Below are positions 25,961-34,094 of a DNA stretch of 64,000 bases, piece by piece. The position numbers were made by a program, and so were the translations under genes. The DNA is from Labilithrix sp. (GTDB taxonomy: Bacteria; Myxococcota_A; Polyangia; Polyangiales; Polyangiaceae). Each line of letters starts with the position of its first letter. The first letter of the stretch is position 1. The notes under the pieces were generated by a model, which was not told the DNA's origin, made no database searches, and was given only the letters and a program-made list of their open reading frames with translations. The stretch is from contig JAHBWC010000012.1 of the NCBI GenBank assembly GCA_019637225.1, forward strand, positions 1-64,000. The letters run 5' to 3'.

Positions 25961-26611
25961 TCAGCCCGCGACCTTCGCCCACACAGGCTCGAGCGCGTCC
26001 CGCCACGCGCGATCGCCCAAGCTCGCGTACCGGGCGTACGCGTAGAGGTCGCACCACGTGGCCGTGTCGATCGCAGGGGCCTCCTGCTGGCGGTACGGGC
26101 CCCCGTCGCCCCCGGCGGCGAGCGCGAGCCACGCGTCCGGCCGGAGAGGCACGCCTCGCGCTTCGAGGCGACCGCGGAGCTCTCCCTCGAGCGTGCTCCG
26201 GAGCTCCGTCGGGAGGATCGCGGGGTCGGCCGCGAGGCCGGTGCGCGCGCGAAGGATCTCGCGTCGCGCCTTCTCCCCGGCGGACACGCGCCCGAGCACG
26301 AGGAACGACGCGATGAACGCGACGCCGCAGACGATCGCGCCGGCGAAGTCGTCGAAGCCCCGTCGATAGGACGGCGTGACGAACGCGAAGATCCCGAGGA
26401 GCAGCGTGGCCAGACCGAGCCCGAGACGCAGGTATCCCGCGAGCACGCTCTTGCCGTGCAGCGGGATCTCGATCCCCTGTCCGGGGGCGGTGAAGAAGAC
26501 CGAGCTCAGCGGGACGAGGGGCACCCCGAGGACGAAGAACTTCGTCTGGACGCTGTGGGCGCCGACGGCGTCCACCTCCCCCATGAACATCGTGCCGATC
26601 CGGACGATCAT
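25961..26611 (-). CDS. Membrane protein of unknown function
   Basis: 216 residues from ATG 26611. The long open frame upstream is a shadow of the divergent lipoprotein gene. The N-terminus MIVRIGTMFMGEVDAVGAHS is followed by VQTKFFVLGVPLVPLSSVFF, a pattern seen in other uncharacterised myxobacterial proteins. Two transmembrane helices follow (GLGLATLLLGIFAFVTP, FAGAIVCGVAFIASFLVLGR), then a ~100-residue cytoplasmic or periplasmic domain with no motif I recognise. It lies divergent from the lipoprotein at 26729, with about 117 bases between the starts. Confidence 0.65.
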   Translation of the reverse strand: MIVRIGTMFMGEVDAVGAHSVQTKFFVLGVPLVPLSSVFFTAPGQGIEIPLHGKSVLAGYLRLGLGLATLLLGIFAFVTPSYRRGFDDFAGAIVCGVAFIASFLVLGRVSAGEKARREILRARTGLAADPAILPTELRSTLEGELRGRLEARGVPLRPDAWLALAAGGDGGPYRQQEAPAIDTATWCDLYAYARYASLGDRAWRDALEPVWAKVAG

Positions 26612-26728
26612 CGCGTCGAGGCTCCCGGCGACATTGTACGCGAGCTCGGCCGATTCGCTTCCTCGGACGAGCTTGGCCTGAACTACTGGATGACAACACG
26701 GCGGCCGGGCGTAGATCCTCTCAACGCG

Positions 26729-27952
26729 ATGTCGTCTTCGGTCCTCCGCTCGGTCCTGTCCGGTCTCGCTCTCGTCGTCGGCGCGTGCGGGGGCGCGCGC
26801 ACACCTCCCGCCACGTCGCCCGCAGCGTCCTCCGGCGAGCGGGAGGTCGCGGCGCCCGCGGACCTGTCGCCGAATGTCCTCCGCGATCGTCGCGCCGAGC
26901 CTGGCGTCCGCGCGCCGGCCAAGCCGCTCGCGATCGGGAAAGCCGGCGCGGTCAAGTGCGGCGCCCTCGCGAAGCCCGCCGCCGACGCGGAGCCGACCGA
27001 TCTGCTCGCCGGGCGCCTCCGCCTGCGCCCTCCGCCCGGAGCCAAGGTGCCCGCGCCGCTGCCGGACGCGCCGGCGCTCGAGGAGGAGTCGCGCGTCATC
27101 GTGGACGCCTCGTCCAAGAAGGACGGCAAGATCTCGCTCGCCATCGTCGCGCGCGAGACGTTCCAGCTCGATCCCGATCTCTACGAGCCGGAGGCCGACG
27201 CGCCGACGAAGCCGGCGACGCTCGACGTCGAGGCGCCGAAGTTCCTCAAGGCGACGTTCCCGAGCGACGAGCCGCTCGAGGTGGTGCCCGTCGAGATCGG
27301 CACGGACGCGAAGGTGCGCGCCTACGCCGCTCGACCGCCCCGTCCGAACGCGCCGCCGGGGAAGGACACGGCGCTCGTGCTCGCGCTCCTCGTCGCGCAG
27401 CCGGACGGTACGCTCGAGTCGATCGGGTTCTACGTGCGCGGTGAGACCGTCCGGAACGCGACGGGCGGAGACCTCGTCGGCTGCACGCGTCTCGCGGAGC
27501 GCATCGCGTCGACCCTCACGCCCGGCCCGCGCCAGCTCGAGCGGTCCGCCGGCCGGCGCAAGGTCGCCGACGTGCCGCCGGCGGGCGAGCTCGAGGTCAC
27601 CGTGCCGGCCGACTACGTCTCGGTCCCGGCAGGCACCGGCGCGCGCATCTACAAGCTCCGTCCGATCTCGCTTTACGCTGGGAGCATCAGCGTCTCGATC
27701 GCCGAGGGCGGCGGGTCGAGCGTGCCCGGAGACGCCGACGCGACGGCCGCCGGAACGCTGCTCGGGCGTCCGACGGAGTGGCGCGGGAAGACGTCGCCGA
27801 AGGGCGGCTTCTTCTTCGCGTCCGAGCCGCTGGATCCGCCGGACGGCGCGAAGAAGGCCGCGGTCCTCGTCAAGGCGACCCGGCAGGCGAAGGCGCTCGA
27901 CGAAATGCGCAAGGTCGCCGAGACGCTGACGATCGTGAAGCCCGGCTCCTGA
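26729..27952 (+). CDS. Lipoprotein, unknown function
   Basis: 407 residues from ATG 26729, chosen for the signal it produces (lipobox VGAC, Cys 20); the longer open frame upstream does not give one. An Ala/Pro/Ser-rich linker precedes repeated beta-rich sequence without Cys clusters. No domain is recognised. RIVD-like strands (SRVIVDASSKKDGKISLAIV) and a later region with PPAGELEVTVPADYVS suggest two sandwich-like domains. It is followed after about 120 bases by another, unrelated-looking lipoprotein pair. Confidence 0.6.
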   Translation: MSSSVLRSVLSGLALVVGACGGARTPPATSPAASSGEREVAAPADLSPNVLRDRRAEPGVRAPAKPLAIGKAGAVKCGALAKPAADAEPTDLLAGRLRLRPPPGAKVPAPLPDAPALEEESRVIVDASSKKDGKISLAIVARETFQLDPDLYEPEADAPTKPATLDVEAPKFLKATFPSDEPLEVVPVEIGTDAKVRAYAARPPRPNAPPGKDTALVLALLVAQPDGTLESIGFYVRGETVRNATGGDLVGCTRLAERIASTLTPGPRQLERSAGRRKVADVPPAGELEVTVPADYVSVPAGTGARIYKLRPISLYAGSISVSIAEGGGSSVPGDADATAAGTLLGRPTEWRGKTSPKGGFFFASEPLDPPDGAKKAAVLVKATRQAKALDEMRKVAETLTIVKPGS

Positions 27953-28070
27953 CGGTCGCTGCGAGTCGCCGGCGGGCGAAGCTCTCGCCGCGCCGTCCGG
28001 AGCGGCGACGAACGGCCTCGCCGACGCGGCGTGGCGCAATCGAGAGACTTCCACCGGTCGGTCCTCGCGT

Positions 28071-30092
28071 ATGCTCGACGAGGTGAGGCGCGCGCTGTCG
28101 AGGCTCTTGCTGTCGGGCGTGGTCCTCGGCGGCGTGGCGTGTGGCCCTTCGCCCGCGCCGTCGGCGAACCCCGAGGCGCCGTCGGGGACGCTCGTCGTCG
28201 TCATCCGGCAGGGGCCGGCGCGCGTGCCGTTTCATCCCAAGGTGGCGCGCATCCAGCGCGCGAACGAGCAGCTGTCGGCGATCCTCGGTCACTCGATCGA
28301 GATCGAGCTCGACGGGTCGCTCCTCCCTCAGACCCACGAGGGCGCCGAGGACGTGATCGCGCGGCTCGTCGAGGACGTCGCGCGCGATCTCGACGCGCTC
28401 CGGAAGGAAGACGCGCGGGCGCTCGCCTTCGCGCGCGCGCACTTCGCGAGGCTCGTCGTGCGCTACGCGCCTTCCGAGGCGGCGGCGCGCGAAGACCGCT
28501 GGCGCCGGCGCACCGGAGCGAAGCTCGACGTCGCGTCGAAGACCGTGGACGTCGTGCGCGCCGAGGCGAGCTGGCGCGCGCTCGAGCGCGACGAGGTCGC
28601 CAGCGTGCTCTACCGCGCGTTCGTCGCCGGCGACGAGGCGCGCTTCGCGGGGGTGCTACCGGATCGACTCTCGGAGGGCGAGCGGCGCGGCTGGTTCGAC
28701 TACCACGCGCACGGAGGCCGCTCGAAGAAGGACGACGCCGATCCCTTCGCCACCGTCGGCTCGGTCGTCGCGCTCCGCGTCCGTGGCATGGTGATGCTGT
28801 CCGGGCTGGCGACCCGCGCGAACGACGCGGAGCTAGCGCGCGACGTCCGCGCATGGCTCGTGAACGCGGCGTCGGACTTCGGGAGCACCTACCACCACCA
28901 CGCGGCCGAGGTGGAGCGCGCGCCGTCTGCGTCTTCGTACCGCCAGGCAGAGTCCGCGTACGTGCGCTGGGTGCGCGACGAGCTCGGCGCGATGACGCTC
29001 GACGAGCGCGCGAAGATCGCGGCGCACCTGTTCGTGATCGACTTCCGGAAGGACCACGGCGAGCGAGATCGCTTCGCGACCTACGCGTTCCCCGGCCTCG
29101 ATCCGATGGCGTTCTCGCTCGACACGGTCGACGCGTGGATCGCCGCGGGGCGCCCGCCAAAGGAGGGGGCAGGGGACGTTCATCCGCTCTTCGACACGAT
29201 CGTCTGCCCGGCGTCGGTCGAGGACAAGGGCGGAAGCCCGCGCTTCTCGAGCGCCGGTCGGTGCGACGGCACCTTCTACCGCTGGGCGCTCGCCAGCCGC
29301 CCGCGCGAGGACTCCCTCGTGAAGGCCGCGATCGCGCGCGGCGATACGGCGTTCGGGACCGCGGTCTTCTACAACGCGCGCCGCACGCTGCGCGACGAGG
29401 CGGACTACCTCCGCTTCCTCCGGCGATTCGAGTCGACTCCGGCCTTGTGGAAGATCGGCGCCGACGCCCATCGCGAGGTGGTCTACCGGCCGAGCGAGGC
29501 GCTCCTCGAGGAGTCGCGACGCCTGTGGCGCGAGGTGCCGGCGGCGCGCGGGCACGCCCTGTTCTGGTTCGCGCGTCACGCCGACGGCTCGTACCATCCC
29601 GCCAGCGACTGGCCCGACCTCGTGCAAGGCACGCTCGCCGACGACGCCGCGCTCGGCGGCTTCCTCGCGCTCGGCGCGGAGGCGTTCGAGCTCTTGCCCG
29701 CGGCGTGGCCCGGCGTGGCGAAGGGCGGCGGGAGGATGCGCCTCGTCACCGCGCGCTCGAAGGCGCTCCTCGCCGAAGGCCACTCCCGGCCCGGCAGGCC
29801 GAGCGTCTCGACGACGCTGGCGAACCTGGCGCGCGCGGTCTGCAAGGAGCGCTCGATGGGTGAGCTCGCCGAGCTCCGGACGTTCGCGGCGACGGAGCTC
29901 GCGGCGAACCCGGGCGCGGGGCTCTCCGACGTCGTAGAGGCGACCGACCCGACGAAGTGCTCGTCGCAGCCGCGCGTGGCGCCGCCGGCGGTGAAGCGCC
30001 CGACGAAGACCGCGCCGAAGCCGCGTGAGCCGAAGAAACCGGACCTCGTGGATCCCTTCGCGTCGAAGAAGGAAGTTCAGGAGCGCAAATGA
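28071..30092 (+). CDS. Large lipoprotein, paralogue of the next gene
   Basis: 673 residues from ATG 28071, with a signal ending in GVAC (Cys 24). It is a mainly helical protein with an N-terminal strand region (LVVVIRQGPARVPFHPKVAR) and a mid-section VCPASVEDKGG where a Cys recurs in the paralogue (SVVCPTTRRG). A basic Pro/Lys-rich tail closes it. No catalytic motif is recognised. The following gene shares the layout, so this is a duplicated pair; the two overlap by 4 bases (ATGA). Confidence 0.6.
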   Translation: MLDEVRRALSRLLLSGVVLGGVACGPSPAPSANPEAPSGTLVVVIRQGPARVPFHPKVARIQRANEQLSAILGHSIEIELDGSLLPQTHEGAEDVIARLVEDVARDLDALRKEDARALAFARAHFARLVVRYAPSEAAAREDRWRRRTGAKLDVASKTVDVVRAEASWRALERDEVASVLYRAFVAGDEARFAGVLPDRLSEGERRGWFDYHAHGGRSKKDDADPFATVGSVVALRVRGMVMLSGLATRANDAELARDVRAWLVNAASDFGSTYHHHAAEVERAPSASSYRQAESAYVRWVRDELGAMTLDERAKIAAHLFVIDFRKDHGERDRFATYAFPGLDPMAFSLDTVDAWIAAGRPPKEGAGDVHPLFDTIVCPASVEDKGGSPRFSSAGRCDGTFYRWALASRPREDSLVKAAIARGDTAFGTAVFYNARRTLRDEADYLRFLRRFESTPALWKIGADAHREVVYRPSEALLEESRRLWREVPAARGHALFWFARHADGSYHPASDWPDLVQGTLADDAALGGFLALGAEAFELLPAAWPGVAKGGGRMRLVTARSKALLAEGHSRPGRPSVSTTLANLARAVCKERSMGELAELRTFAATELAANPGAGLSDVVEATDPTKCSSQPRVAPPAVKRPTKTAPKPREPKKPDLVDPFASKKEVQERK

Positions 30093-31948
30093 GAGCGCGG
30101 CTCGATGCGACGATCCTCGCGCTCGCCGGTCTCGTGGCGGCCTGCGGGGGGCCGAGCGCGGAGGGGCGTGACGGCGCCGAGTCGGCCGAGGCTCCGCGCG
30201 GCGCGATCCGCGACGTGGTCGTCGTGCTCAAGGGATCGTCGGAGCCGCTTCCGTTCGATCCGCGCGGCGGCCGGCTCACGATCGTCACGCAGGAGATCGC
30301 TCGCCTCGTCGGCCACGGGATTGTCCTCGAGCTCGACGCGGCGCTCTCCCCCGAGCTTCAGGCTTCGCTCGAGGAGACGGTCCTCGCCAGCTTCGAGACG
30401 ATCGCGCGCGAGCTCGTGCTCCTCCAGAAGGAGGACCCGGAGATGTTCGCGAAGGCGCGCGGGATCGAGCGCGTCGTGTGCGTCTACGACGCCGTCGCGA
30501 AGCACAGCGAAGGCGCGCTCGAGGAGTCGGGCAAGGTGCTCGTGGTCCGCGCGCCGCCCGATCGCTTCCCGCTCCTCGAGCGGTGGATCGTGACGCAGGC
30601 CGTCTACGACGCGCACGTCGGCGATCTCGACGCGCGCTGGGGCGAGGCCGACCCGACGAGGCTCGCGCCGCGCGAGCAGGCTCCGTACTTCGCGTACATG
30701 ACGACGACGCGTCCGGGGGCCGGGTACCTCTGGATCGCCGCGCGCGCCAAGAGGGCGGGCGACTCCTCGCGCCGGGAGGATCTCCGCGCCGAGCATGTCG
30801 GGCGGATCATCAGCCTGTCCGGCGCCGTCCCGTCGAACACGCCGCTCGCGCGCAAGGTCCGCCGGTTTCTCCTCGACTCCGCACCGTTCGTCGGAGGCCT
30901 CGGCGCGCGCACCGACGCTTCGGCCGTCGAGCGACGTGTCGTCGAGTCGTACGGGGCGTGGCTCACCCGGAGCGTCACGTCGTTCGACGACGAGGAGACG
31001 CTGCTCCTCGAGCGCGCGACGCTCGAGAAGCGCGTCGGCTCGGAGGTCGGCTTCCCGAGCTTCGATCGCTTCGCCTTCGGCATGTCGATCTACGACCGGT
31101 GGGCGAAGGACGGTGCGCGCGTCGAGCTCCCTCCGGGCCCGCGCGGCGAGCTCTACAAGAGCGTCGTCTGCCCGACGACGCGCCGCGGAGAGGCGGAGAC
31201 GGAGATCCGCTACGGGTGCAGCGGCTTTTTCGCGCTCGCGCTCGGAGACGACGCCCTCCGGAGCCGCCTCGCCGACACGATCGCCCAGCGGCGCGACGCG
31301 AAGCTGCTCGAGACGTCGCTGCTGAACCTCGGCTACGGGCAGGGCGCCGCGGCGCTCGCGCTCGTCGAGTCGCTGAAGGACGACGCGCTCTTCCGGCACG
31401 GCGTCGGCGTGCTCTTTCACGATCTCGCGCGCCGCGACGACGTGAAGAGCGCCCTCGAGGGAGCCGCGCCGCGGTGGTGGCGCGACGCGCCGGGTCGGCG
31501 CGGCCTCACCTTGCTCGTGATGGCGCGCCAGTGGGAGCACCTCCACGTCCACTACGGCGACAACCAGTGGACGCGCTTCGTCGCCGAGTTCGGCGGCCGC
31601 GTCCCGCGCGACGTCTTCGCGGCGTACCTCGCCGAGGGCCCGCGCGCCGTCGAGATGGCGCCGAAGCTCTGGCCGGCGCTCTCGAAGGGCGGCGAGCGCG
31701 ACGATCTCCTGGCGAAGAGCCTGCCCGTCCTCCTCGATCGCGACCGCGACGCCCGCACCTCACGCGCGCGCCCGGCGTTCGTCCTCCTCCGGGCGCGGCT
31801 CTGTGAGGAGAAGAACGGCGCGGGTCTGGCGACCGTCCGCGCGGCGCTCGAGCGGTGGCGGAGCGCGCACCCCGACGACGGCGCCGCGGTCTCGAACGCC
31901 CTCGCCGACTTCACGCTCGCCCGCTGCGCGAAGCCGCCGAGCGACTAG
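30089..31948 (+). CDS. Large lipoprotein, paralogue of the previous gene
   Basis: 619 residues from ATG 30089, overlapping the previous stop (ATGA). The signal ends in VAAC (Cys 19). As in the upstream copy, a VVVVLKGSSEPLPFDPRGG strand region near the N-terminus is followed by a helical body. VCPTTRRG occurs mid-way and CEEK near the end. The overall layout matches the upstream gene, but the two have diverged. The cell-surface or periplasmic role is unknown. Transcription probably runs through both genes and stops before the mraZ promoter. Confidence 0.6.
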   Translation: MRARLDATILALAGLVAACGGPSAEGRDGAESAEAPRGAIRDVVVVLKGSSEPLPFDPRGGRLTIVTQEIARLVGHGIVLELDAALSPELQASLEETVLASFETIARELVLLQKEDPEMFAKARGIERVVCVYDAVAKHSEGALEESGKVLVVRAPPDRFPLLERWIVTQAVYDAHVGDLDARWGEADPTRLAPREQAPYFAYMTTTRPGAGYLWIAARAKRAGDSSRREDLRAEHVGRIISLSGAVPSNTPLARKVRRFLLDSAPFVGGLGARTDASAVERRVVESYGAWLTRSVTSFDDEETLLLERATLEKRVGSEVGFPSFDRFAFGMSIYDRWAKDGARVELPPGPRGELYKSVVCPTTRRGEAETEIRYGCSGFFALALGDDALRSRLADTIAQRRDAKLLETSLLNLGYGQGAAALALVESLKDDALFRHGVGVLFHDLARRDDVKSALEGAAPRWWRDAPGRRGLTLLVMARQWEHLHVHYGDNQWTRFVAEFGGRVPRDVFAAYLAEGPRAVEMAPKLWPALSKGGERDDLLAKSLPVLLDRDRDARTSRARPAFVLLRARLCEEKNGAGLATVRAALERWRSAHPDDGAAVSNALADFTLARCAKPPSD

Positions 31949-32151
31949 TACCTCGACCCGTCGCTGGGGCGCGTCTCCGCGCCCCCCCGATTTGTTGCTC
32001 GGGCGGGACAGCCTGTGGAAAACCTGTGTGCTCACGACGCCCCGCCCGCCGGAGCGCGGCCCCGCGTGCCGTACCGCGCCCACGCGCCCCACCCGCCGGC
32101 GATTTCCTCGGATTCTCGCGCGCCTCGGAGGCTTTTCATCCCGATAAATAT

Positions 32152-32180
32152 TTGACACCTAACCGCCTCCCAAATACCTT
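32152..32180 (+). promoter_or_regulatory. Sigma-70-type promoter of mraZ
   Basis: TTGACA (32152-32157), exact consensus -35, then a 17-base spacer and TACCTT (32175-32180), which keeps the T1, A2 and T6 of the -10 consensus. It lies in a locally AT-rich stretch (GATAAATATTTGACA) of an otherwise GC-rich 321-base gap, about 90 bases before the mraZ start. It is the expected position for the main dcw promoter. Confidence 0.7.
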
Positions 32181-32192
32181 GCGGATCGTACG

Positions 32193-32217
32193 TGGGAAGA
32201 AGTGGCGGGAAGTGCCA
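32193..32217 (+). promoter_or_regulatory. Candidate MraZ operator repeats
   Basis: Three pentamers at 10-base spacing lie directly downstream of the -10: TGGGA (32193-32197), TGGCG (32203-32207) and TGCCA (32213-32217). Known MraZ sites are TGGGN direct repeats with 5-base spacers next to the mraZ promoter. Only the first pentamer is exact here. Autorepression of the dcw cluster by MraZ is therefore plausible. Confidence 0.5.
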
Positions 32218-32269
32218 AGCAACGGCATGACCGCCCAAGAGCACCACGTCGTTCGAGGGCGCGTCGTCG

Positions 32270-32713
32270 ATGTTCCGCGGTCGCTACGAGCACACGATCG
32301 ACGCGAAGGGGCGAACGAGCCTCCCCGCGCGCTATCGCGACGTGCTCTCGTCGATCGGCGAACGACGCGTCATCCTCACGAGCGCGCTCGACCCGTGTCT
32401 GGTCGCGTACACGGCGCCCGAGTGGAGCGCCTTCGAGGACAAGCTCGCGAAGCTGCCTCAGTTCGATCGCGCCGTTCAGAAGCTGAAGCGCATCTACGTC
32501 TCCGGCGCCGTCGAGTGCGAGGTCGACGACTCCGGCCGCGTCCTCGTGCCGCCGACGCTCCGCGACTACGCCGGCCTCAAGAAGGACGTCCTCTGGGCCG
32601 GGAGCGGCAAGTACGCCGAGCTCTGGGACGCCGAGCAGTGGAAGAAGTACTTCGACGCGACCGAGGACGACCGCGCGCAGATCGGCGCCCGCCTGGCGGA
32701 GCTCGGCCTATGA
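32270..32713 (+). CDS. mraZ: Transcriptional regulator MraZ
   Basis: 147 residues from ATG 32270 with GAGGG 11-15 bases upstream. MraZ is a DNA-binding repressor of the dcw cluster. Two SpoVT-AbrB-type halves are visible: MFRGRYEHTIDAKGRTSLPA at the N-terminus and VECEVDDSGRVLVPPTLRDY in the second half, with the D-x-K-G-R and D-x-x-G-R turns typical of the family. The stop overlaps the rsmH start (ATGA), so the two are probably translated together. Confidence 0.98.
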   Translation: MFRGRYEHTIDAKGRTSLPARYRDVLSSIGERRVILTSALDPCLVAYTAPEWSAFEDKLAKLPQFDRAVQKLKRIYVSGAVECEVDDSGRVLVPPTLRDYAGLKKDVLWAGSGKYAELWDAEQWKKYFDATEDDRAQIGARLAELGL

Positions 32714-33750
32714 GCGGACAAGCCCAGCTCGCCCTTCCGGGACTCGCGGCCGAAGCGGCCGCAGAATGGGTGTGGAGCGAAGAGACCGGAGAGGAGATCG
32801 ACGTGACCGCGTTCGTTCACGAGACCGTCATGCGCGCCCCGGTGGTGAGCGCGCTCGCGCCGGGGGCCGGCGTCTACGTCGACGTGACGGTCGGTGGCGG
32901 CGGTCACACCGAGGGCATCCTCGAGGCTCATCCGGAGGCGCGGGTGATCGCGCTCGACCGCGACGACGTCGCGCTCGCGGCGGCGAAGGAGCGCCTCGCG
33001 CCCTTCGGCGATCGCGTCACGTTCGTGAAGACGCCGTTCGGCGACGTCGTCTCGGCGCTCGCCGCGGCGGGGCTGTCCGAGGTCGACGGCCTCTGCGCGG
33101 ACCTGGGCGTGAGCTCGCCGCAGCTCGACGACGCCGCGCGCGGGATGAGCTTCCGCCGCGAGGGGCCGATCGACATGCGGATGGATCGGTCCGGGGGCGA
33201 GACCGCGCTCGAGCTGGTCGATCGACTCTCCGACGACGAGCTCGCGGACATCATCTTCCACTACGGCGAAGAGAAGCGCTCGCGGCGCATCGCCCGAAGC
33301 GTCAAGCGCGCGCTCGCCGAGGGCCAGCTCGTCACGACGCTCGACCTCCGCCGCGCGATCGTGCGCGCCGTCGGGCCCGTGCGCGTCGGAGGCGTCGATC
33401 CCGCGACGCGCACGTTCCAGGCGCTCCGCATCGCGGTGAACGGCGAGCTCGACCAGCTCGAGACGCTCCTCGGCGCGCTCCCGAGGATCATCCGCGTCGA
33501 CGGGCGCGTCGCCATCCTCAGCTTCCACTCGCTCGAGGACCGGCTCGTCAAGCGCGCCCTGCACGATCGGGACGTCTGGGAGCCGCTCACGAAGAAGCCC
33601 GTCGTCGCCACCGAGGAGGAGGGCGCCGCCAACCCGCGCGCTCGCAGCGCGAAGCTCCGCTCGGCCCGCCGCATCGTGCGCATCGCCGCGTCGCCGTGGG
33701 GCGCGGCTCCGGAGACGTCCGGGATCCACCGGAAGGTGAGGGACCGATGA
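32710..33750 (+). CDS. rsmH: 16S rRNA (cytosine1402-N4)-methyltransferase RsmH
   Basis: 346 residues from ATG 32710 (ATGA overlap with mraZ). The long open frame upstream is a shadow. The SAM-binding motif VDVTVGGGGHTEGIL is present, followed by IALDRDD. The family signature blocks DLGVSSPQLDDAARGMSF and PIDMRMDR are intact, with TRTFQALRIAVNGELDQL and VAILSFHSLEDRLVK in the C-terminal half. It methylates C1402 of 16S rRNA. About 38 extra N-terminal residues (Ala/Glu-rich) precede the usual start VHETVM, so the true start could be slightly downstream. Confidence 0.97.
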   Translation: MSGQAQLALPGLAAEAAAEWVWSEETGEEIDVTAFVHETVMRAPVVSALAPGAGVYVDVTVGGGGHTEGILEAHPEARVIALDRDDVALAAAKERLAPFGDRVTFVKTPFGDVVSALAAAGLSEVDGLCADLGVSSPQLDDAARGMSFRREGPIDMRMDRSGGETALELVDRLSDDELADIIFHYGEEKRSRRIARSVKRALAEGQLVTTLDLRRAIVRAVGPVRVGGVDPATRTFQALRIAVNGELDQLETLLGALPRIIRVDGRVAILSFHSLEDRLVKRALHDRDVWEPLTKKPVVATEEEGAANPRARSAKLRSARRIVRIAASPWGAAPETSGIHRKVRDR

Positions 33751-34094
33751 CGCTCCGCCGCGCGCGGGTGTTCCTCATCCACTGGACGCTCGCCGTCGTC
33801 GGCTGCGCGCTCGCGTTCGTGGTCCACCTCGCGATGCGCGGACGCACCGTCGCGCTCGGCTACGAGCTCGGCAAGGCGCGCCAGGAGCAGGCGCGTCTCC
33901 GCGAGGTCAAGCGCGTCCACGAGCTCGAGGCCGCGAGCTACAAGACCCCGCAGCGCGTCGAGATCGTGGCCCGCTCGCTCCTCGGGATGGAGCCGCCCGG
34001 CCCCGATCGCATCGTGCCGATCCGCGCGTACGTCGCGCAGCCTGCGAGCAAGGCGGCTCCCGGGGAGGGGCCGCAAGCGAAGGCCGATCCGTGA
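33747..34094 (+). CDS. ftsL: Cell division protein FtsL
   Basis: 115 residues from ATG 33747, overlapping the rsmH stop (ATGA). It is a typical short bitopic protein: one transmembrane helix (HWTLAVVGCALAFVVHLAM) followed by a coiled-coil stretch (LGKARQEQARLREVKRVHEL). Sequence identity to other FtsL proteins is low, as usual for the family, but length, topology and position between rsmH and ftsI are decisive. It joins FtsQ and FtsI at the septum. The stop overlaps ftsI by GTGA. Confidence 0.9.
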   Translation: MTLRRARVFLIHWTLAVVGCALAFVVHLAMRGRTVALGYELGKARQEQARLREVKRVHELEAASYKTPQRVEIVARSLLGMEPPGPDRIVPIRAYVAQPASKAAPGEGPQAKADP

